This document shows positions 5,740 through 9,636 of a stretch of 9,636 nucleotides of DNA, one piece after another (the stretch's first letter is position 1; the number at the start of each line of letters is the position of its first letter). The translations under genes were made by a program, and so were the position numbers. Below the pieces are notes generated by a model. The model was given only the letters and a program-made list of their open reading frames with translations. It was not told the DNA's origin and did not search any database. Origin of the DNA: JAFGPJ01 sp964612465 (GTDB taxonomy: Bacteria; Planctomycetota; Phycisphaerae; Sedimentisphaerales; Anaerobacaceae); contig CAZTDF010000181.1 in the NCBI GenBank assembly GCA_964612465.1, forward strand, positions 1-9,636, written 5' to 3'.

Positions 5740-6714
5740 ATGTCACAAAATCTTGATCGCAGAAACTTTCTAAAGAAATCCCTCATCGGCACCACCGCGA
5801 TTACGTCGGCTTTGAGCCTGGAAGAGCAGGCCCTGCTGGCGGCAATGAAGAAACCGAACGAACCGCACGCAGGCTCGGTCAAAGGCCTGCCGGCAGGCCG
5901 GATCGGGAAAGTCAAAATCAGCAGAATAATCTGCGGCGGAAATCTGATCGGCGGATACGCCCACAGCAGAGATTTGACGTATGTCTCGGCCCTGCTTAAG
6001 CACTACTTCACGGACGAAAAAATTATCGAGACGCTCGAGATATGCGAGGAGAACGGAATCAATACGATCATTACCGGTTCCGGTTCTGCGGAACTTATCA
6101 AAAAATACCGGGAGGAAAGAGGTGGGCAAATCCAGTGGATCCTCCAGTGCACAGCCAAGACGGACGATCTTACGGGTGACGTCCAAAAGGCAATTGACGC
6201 CGGTGCCGTCGGGGCCTTTCTGATCGGCAATATCGGGGACCTCTGGGCTCGGAATGAAAGGACCGACCTGATTGGCAAAGTCGTCGATTTCATCAAAGAC
6301 AACGGAATTATCGCCGGCGTCGGCGGGCATAATTTAGAAACGCCCATGGCGTGTGAAAAAGCCGGCCTGAACACCGACTTCTATATGAAAACGCATCACA
6401 GCACCAAATACTGGTCGAAGCGGCAACCGGACCAGCACAAGGACGTTATCGACAACTACGACATCGATAATTACTGGGACAAGGATCCCGATAAAACGAT
6501 TGAGTTTATGAAGACGATGGAAAAACCGTGGATCGCTTACAAGGTCCTGGCCGCCGGGGCGATTCATCCCAGGGACGGCTTTAGATACGCATTCGAGAAC
6601 GGCGCCGATTTTGCCTGCGTGGGAATGTTCGATTTTCAGATTATCGAAGACGTGCTTATTGCAAAAGATATTTTATCAGGTAAAATAAACAGAGAACGGC
6701 CATGGAGAGCTTAG
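5740..6714 (+). CDS. Tat-exported TIM-barrel protein, aldo/keto-reductase-like (first paralogue)
   Basis: Predicted 324-residue protein with a twin-arginine leader DRRNFLKK (residues 6-13), implying folded export, usually for cofactor-binding proteins. The core begins KISRIICGGNLIGG (59-72), like the first strand and glycine loop of aldo/keto reductases, and continues with TLEICEENGINTI (98-110), like the AKR 'G-I-N' second strand. Where AKRs then carry catalytic Asp and Tyr (D-T-A-x-x-Y) this protein has ITGSGSAE, so the usual tetrad appears to be missing. The C-terminal half has PWIAYKVLAAGAIHP (263-277) and ends KINRERPWRA. It is 47 nt after the ankyrin gene, with GGAGAGAG upstream as ribosome binding site, and is followed by a paralogue. 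Gene call is firm; fold assignment is moderate, activity unknown. Another TIM-barrel family remains possible. Confidence 0.85.
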   Translation: MSQNLDRRNFLKKSLIGTTAITSALSLEEQALLAAMKKPNEPHAGSVKGLPAGRIGKVKISRIICGGNLIGGYAHSRDLTYVSALLKHYFTDEKIIETLEICEENGINTIITGSGSAELIKKYREERGGQIQWILQCTAKTDDLTGDVQKAIDAGAVGAFLIGNIGDLWARNERTDLIGKVVDFIKDNGIIAGVGGHNLETPMACEKAGLNTDFYMKTHHSTKYWSKRQPDQHKDVIDNYDIDNYWDKDPDKTIEFMKTMEKPWIAYKVLAAGAIHPRDGFRYAFENGADFACVGMFDFQIIEDVLIAKDILSGKINRERPWRA

Positions 6715-6769
6715 AAATAAGAACCATGAACCTTTATCGTACTTATCACAGATGGAAGGAACAAAAATT

Positions 6770-7777
6770 ATGTCAGACAAAAATGTAAATCGTCGGGGAT
6801 TCCTGAAGAAATCCATCGCCGCATCGGCGGGAGCAACGTTGGGACTGAAAAGTTTCGAAGAGCAGAACCTACTCGCTAAAATGGCGGAGAAATCCACTAA
6901 TAAACAAACAGGCTCGGCCGGTAATAAACTGCCCTTCGGTAAGATCAAGAACCTCAAAATCAGCCGAATATTCTGCGGCGGCAATCTTATCGGTGGCTGG
7001 GCGCACAGCAGGGATTTGATGTACGTCTCCTCGCTGGTCAAAGCCTATCATACCGATCAAAAGGTATTCGAGACGCTGGAGCTGGCCGAAAATAACGGAA
7101 TCAATACGATTCTGACCAATCCCGTCTCCGACAGGGTCATGAATCGTTATTGGAACGAGCGGGGCGGCAAAATCCAGTGGATATCCGATTGTGCCACGGG
7201 CGCGACCATCGAGGAAGGCATCAAACGCTCAGTGGACGGCGGCGCACACGCAGTATACATCCAGGGCGGACTGGCAGACAGCGCAGTCAAAAAAGGCCAG
7301 GTCGATCTGCTGGGTAAAGCGCTGGATTATATCCAGCAGTTCAAGGTACCGGGCGGCATCGGAGCCCATGACCTGACGACAATCAAGGCATGCGTCGATG
7401 CCGGCTTCAAACCTGATTTCTGGGTCAAGACGCTGCATCCGGACAATTACTGGTCAGCGACACCAAAGGAAAACCGTAAAGAATTCGATGTCCTCGGACC
7501 TAACGGCCCGGACCACGATGATTATCACGACAATATGTGGTGCCGCAATCCTCAGGAGACCGTCGATTATATGAACGATCTGGAAGAGCCGTGGATTGCC
7601 TTTAAGGTACTGGCCGCCGGCGCAATTCATCCCAGCGTAAGTTTCAAGTATATCTTCGAGAACGGCGTCGATTTTGCCTGCGTGGGAATGTTCGATTTTC
7701 AGATTATCGAAGATGTGCTCATTGCCCAGGATGTTTTCTCGAAGAAGATAAACCGCCGGCGTCCCTGGAGAGCGTAA
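6770..7777 (+). CDS. Tat-exported TIM-barrel protein, aldo/keto-reductase-like (second paralogue)
   Basis: Predicted 335-residue paralogue of the preceding gene. I place the start at ATG 6770 because GGAAGGA lies just upstream (6755-6761 region) and the protein then begins MSDKNVNRRGFLKK, a normal Tat leader; an in-frame ATG at 6752 would add six residues. Shared blocks with the first copy: KISRI.CGGNLIGG.AHSRDL near the start, ENGINTI-like second strand (NNGINTI), PWIA.KVLAAGAIHP, and an almost identical end (FACVGMFDFQIIEDVLIA, then KIN.R.PWRA). The position of the AKR catalytic Asp/Tyr reads LTNPVSD, again non-catalytic. A His/Asp-rich stretch absent from the first copy (PDHDDYHD, 248-255) lies in the variable middle. 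The gene starts 55 nt after the first copy with no terminator between, consistent with one transcript. Function is unknown; the duplication suggests divergent substrates or a heteromer. Confidence 0.85.
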   Translation: MSDKNVNRRGFLKKSIAASAGATLGLKSFEEQNLLAKMAEKSTNKQTGSAGNKLPFGKIKNLKISRIFCGGNLIGGWAHSRDLMYVSSLVKAYHTDQKVFETLELAENNGINTILTNPVSDRVMNRYWNERGGKIQWISDCATGATIEEGIKRSVDGGAHAVYIQGGLADSAVKKGQVDLLGKALDYIQQFKVPGGIGAHDLTTIKACVDAGFKPDFWVKTLHPDNYWSATPKENRKEFDVLGPNGPDHDDYHDNMWCRNPQETVDYMNDLEEPWIAFKVLAAGAIHPSVSFKYIFENGVDFACVGMFDFQIIEDVLIAQDVFSKKINRRRPWRA

Positions 7778-7786
7778 AAAGAATCA

Positions 7787-7805
7787 ATTACTAACAGTTA
7801 GTAAT
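7787..7805. terminator. AT-rich palindrome between convergent genes, possible weak bidirectional terminator
   Basis: ATTACTAAC-A-GTTAGTAAT is a perfect 9-bp inverted repeat around one base. It lies between the stop of the second Tat paralogue (7777) and overlaps the stop of the pilin-like gene (7798-7800). On the minus strand a T-rich stretch (TTCTTTTT) follows about 4 nt later, so termination of the pilin-like gene is the more credible role. The stem is AT-rich and therefore weak. Confidence 0.4.
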
Positions 7806-8619
7806 CTTTGAACCTTCGCATCCATTCGGGCCAGTCTTCGGGATGGGCGCCGCCGGCTTTGGTCCATTCGTTTGCTGTGTCAAACCTGCGAGACCACTTC
7901 AACATCCACAGCTCCTTGAGTCCGACCTTTCTTACAGACCAGTCCATGAAAAGACTGTTGATTCCTCCATTGTGGCGGTTGATGCATTGAACAGACATAC
8001 CTGATTTGGATACACGTACATCATCATACGCCGGAGGAACGTCAAAGTGCTCTACACGTATGAACATCGAGGGGCAGTCCAGACACACCGGTATGTTATT
8101 TGTACCTTTGACAAAGACTCCACCCCAGTATGGGTGCCCATAAAACTCAGCATTCGGCGTCCAATTTAAGTCGAGAATGCGTTCATTTATACCGTAACTG
8201 CCGAAAAAGTCGGAACTGGTGAGCGGTTGTGAAAATATAGCAAATAGTTCCGGACCATAGAGATCAGATTCACGTGAATACCAACCCCAAGCAGTAAATT
8301 TGCTCCCAGTCCAGGAAGGGTTATCGACATACTTCGTGGCCATTGGGCAAAAGAGCAAATCGTTGCTGTAGCTGTAGTAAGGGCGTAGTTCTCTGTACCA
8401 ATAAAAAGCGTCCGGGCTGTGGATAGAGAATCTGCCGTTGTGATCGTCTGTATACATCTTGAAACAAAGTCCCCATTGGCGCAGTTTTGACTGACACACA
8501 ACCGATTTTGCTTGTCTTTTGACCCGCTGGAGTGTGGGCATCAATATCGCCATTAATAGCGCAATGATGACGATAACAACTAAAAGCTCTATGAGCGTAA
8601 AACCTTTAGCTCCGCGCAC
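7798..8619 (-). CDS. Prepilin-leader (type II pseudopilin-like) protein with H-X9-DW motif, first copy
   Basis: Predicted 273-residue protein with a class III signal: MRGAKG then FTLIELLVVIVIIALLMAIL, cleaved and N-methylated after the Gly by prepilin peptidase, with Glu5 of the mature form present. The hydrophobic helix would anchor it in the inner membrane or a pseudopilus. Next come the usual QRVKRQAK..CQSKLRQWG segment, a variable middle, and RHNGGINSLFMDWS, which fits the H-X9-DG signature except that Trp replaces Gly. A conserved tail ends WPEWMRRFKDY. The start is GTG at 8619: AGAAGGAGG (8626-8634) lies 6 nt upstream. The frame is open to a TTG at 8661, but that start has no such site and would put 14 extra residues before a perfect leader. 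It has its own promoter (8698-8726). The specific role is not known; such proteins are very numerous in planctomycetes. Confidence 0.88.
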   Translation of the reverse strand: MRGAKGFTLIELLVVIVIIALLMAILMPTLQRVKRQAKSVVCQSKLRQWGLCFKMYTDDHNGRFSIHSPDAFYWYRELRPYYSYSNDLLFCPMATKYVDNPSWTGSKFTAWGWYSRESDLYGPELFAIFSQPLTSSDFFGSYGINERILDLNWTPNAEFYGHPYWGGVFVKGTNNIPVCLDCPSMFIRVEHFDVPPAYDDVRVSKSGMSVQCINRHNGGINSLFMDWSVRKVGLKELWMLKWSRRFDTANEWTKAGGAHPEDWPEWMRRFKDY

Positions 8620-8625
8620 GACAGG

Positions 8626-8634
8626 CCTCCTTCT
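8626..8634 (-). promoter_or_regulatory. Strong ribosome binding site that fixes a GTG start
   Basis: On the minus strand AGAAGGAGG precedes the GTG at 8619 by 6 nt. This decides the start of the pilin-like gene and rules out the longer TTG-initiated reading. Confidence 0.8.
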
Positions 8635-8697
8635 CTTTAAGAAAAAGTCTTGCACGGCCAACGCTTCATTCCAGGTTGATACACTCGATGTCTATGT

Positions 8698-8726
8698 AAT
8701 ATACCTCTAATGCTGTACTTCTGCAA
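8698..8726 (-). promoter_or_regulatory. Predicted promoter of the first pilin-like gene
   Basis: Minus strand: -35 TTGCAG (8721-8726), 17-bp spacer, -10 TATATT (8698-8703), giving an expected start near 8691 and a leader of about 70 nt. It suggests that this gene can be transcribed independently of the copy at 8801-9577. I see no clear intrinsic terminator in the 181-bp gap between the two, so readthrough is also possible. Confidence 0.5.
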
Positions 8727-8800
8727 GCACTTTCCAAATATTTATCATTTTTTGTACCGTAGAACTGTATAGAGAACAATCCTGATACGTGTAGGAAAAA

Positions 8801-9577
8801 TCAGTAATCTCTGAACCTTCTCATCCATTCGGGCCAGGCATCCGGACCTACTCCGCCGGCTTTAGTCCAGCAACCTGCTGTGTCATAGCTGCGGTGCCAC
8901 TTCAAAGTCCACAATTCCTTGAGCCCTACTTTTCTAACCGACCAATCCATAAACAGGATATTTATCCCTCCATTATGCCGATCGATGCAGAAGGTACGCA
9001 TTTCATTTCCACTTGGACTATCTCCCTCATAAGTCGGAGGCTGGTCATTCGGATCCGGAGAGGGTCCGTACCACCGGAAGAAATCACCCATCACCGGCAC
9101 CTTGTATGGATTGGGCACATTGGGAGTTCCCCAGCGAGTCGGGCGCACCATTTTACCAATGGAGAAGTCATCAAATATCCATCCATTTGCTGTATAGCTG
9201 CTTTTTCGTCCCCAAATAGTATCTATGGTGATTGCATACTTAGCCGGGGCCCCCTCGGCATATGTTTTCGTAGTCATCGGACAGAAGAGAATTTTTCTGT
9301 CGTTCGAGTAGAAATCCTCCAACTCTACCCTCCAATCTATCGCGAAATTTACAGGCGCGCCGATATTTTGTGTACAGACAAAGGGGAATCTGGAATTGTT
9401 TTGTTCCGTGTACATTGACCAGGCAAGGCCCCATTGTCTTAGATTGGATTGACACGCGACTGCCTTCGCCTGTCTCCTGACCCGCTGGAGTGCAGGCAGC
9501 AATATCGCCATCAACAATGCAATGACGGCAATCACCACCAGAAGCTCTATTAACGTAAATCCCTTTGGTTTGCTCAT
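8801..9577 (-). CDS. Prepilin-leader (type II pseudopilin-like) protein with H-X9-DW motif, second copy
   Basis: Predicted 258-residue paralogue of the gene at 7798-8619. Leader MSKPKG then FTLIELLVVIAVIALLMAIL with a prepilin peptidase site after Gly6 and the conserved Glu. The next segment QRVRRQAKAVACQSNLRQWG matches the other copy closely. The middle (about residues 55-180) differs, with FCPMTTK as one shared island (FCPMATK in the other). The end again carries RHNGGINILFMDWS, then VRKVGLKELW and a WPEWMRRFRDY terminus. ATG at 9577 has AAGGA 11 nt upstream, somewhat far. No convincing promoter fits in the 59 bp left to the window edge. This pattern of constant ends and variable middle suggests a shared assembly or export device presenting different central domains (inference). 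Target and function are unknown. Confidence 0.9.
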   Translation of the reverse strand: MSKPKGFTLIELLVVIAVIALLMAILLPALQRVRRQAKAVACQSNLRQWGLAWSMYTEQNNSRFPFVCTQNIGAPVNFAIDWRVELEDFYSNDRKILFCPMTTKTYAEGAPAKYAITIDTIWGRKSSYTANGWIFDDFSIGKMVRPTRWGTPNVPNPYKVPVMGDFFRWYGPSPDPNDQPPTYEGDSPSGNEMRTFCIDRHNGGINILFMDWSVRKVGLKELWTLKWHRSYDTAGCWTKAGGVGPDAWPEWMRRFRDY

Positions 9578-9636
9578 AACGGCACTTTTCCTTTTTCCGT
9601 CTCAGCATAAGATACACAAGAGCGGCTTAGTGTTCC

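Noticed and set aside
5884..5899. Perfect 16-bp palindrome GGCCTGCC/GGCAGGCC
   Set aside because: It lies within coding sequence for GLPAGR in the linker after the Tat leader and is explained by GC-rich codons; the paralogue lacks it and no regulatory context is seen.
5770..6330. Minus-strand open frame of 186 codons
   Set aside because: It lies opposite the first Tat-exported protein, has no recognisable motif or ribosome binding site, and reflects GC-biased codon use of the true gene.
7798..9577. The pilin-like pair as a type IV pilus or type II secretion operon
   Set aside because: No ATPase, inner-membrane platform, secretin or prepilin peptidase gene is present here; only leader-bearing substrates are seen.

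Overview
The window looks like a piece of a planctomycete chromosome, most likely class Phycisphaerae (Sedimentisphaerales-like). The evidence is indirect: an LptE-like lipoprotein and a BamD-like TPR protein beside ftsH, Tat-exported proteins with oxidoreductase-like folds, lipoproteins, and tandem prepilin-leader proteins of the H-X9-DG type that are very numerous in that phylum. Shine-Dalgarno sites are clear at several genes. There is no rRNA, tRNA, CRISPR array, integrase or transposase gene.

Left block (1-2735, minus strand): a three-gene cluster reading leftwards, BamD-like TPR protein, then LptE-like lipoprotein, then FtsH, with short gaps of 11 and 38 nt. A sigma70-type promoter can be read upstream of the first gene (2791-2818). 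FtsH runs off the left edge before its protease domain. The cluster joins outer-membrane assembly functions to membrane proteolysis. A 67-bp double-hairpin repeat (1640-1706) lies inside the signal-peptide coding region of the LptE-like gene and is read through in frame.

Central block (2736-7777, plus strand): a lipoprotein of the ADP-ribosylglycohydrolase superfamily with a C-terminal beta-rich domain (2951-4657), closed by a strong intrinsic terminator (4681-4719). The 327-bp gap that follows holds the terminator, the C-terminal stub of a lost ankyrin gene (4792-4890) and a good promoter (4903-4931). This promoter serves an ankyrin-repeat lipoprotein (4985-5692), followed at short spacing by two tandem paralogues with Tat signals and a TIM-barrel/aldo-keto-reductase-like core (5740-6714 and 6770-7777). 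These three are probably co-transcribed. All are predicted to work outside the cytoplasm.

Right block (7778-9636, minus strand): two tandem paralogous prepilin-leader proteins, convergent with the central block and separated from it by a 19-bp palindrome. The downstream one starts at a GTG with a near-perfect ribosome binding site and has its own promoter. Both carry an H-X9-DW variant of the H-X9-DG motif and a nearly identical C-terminal tail.

The best candidates for something undescribed are the in-frame repeat in the lipoprotein leader, the Tat-exported paralogue pair that seems to lack AKR catalytic residues, and the conserved tail of the pilin-like pair. I see no recognisable defence or mobile system.
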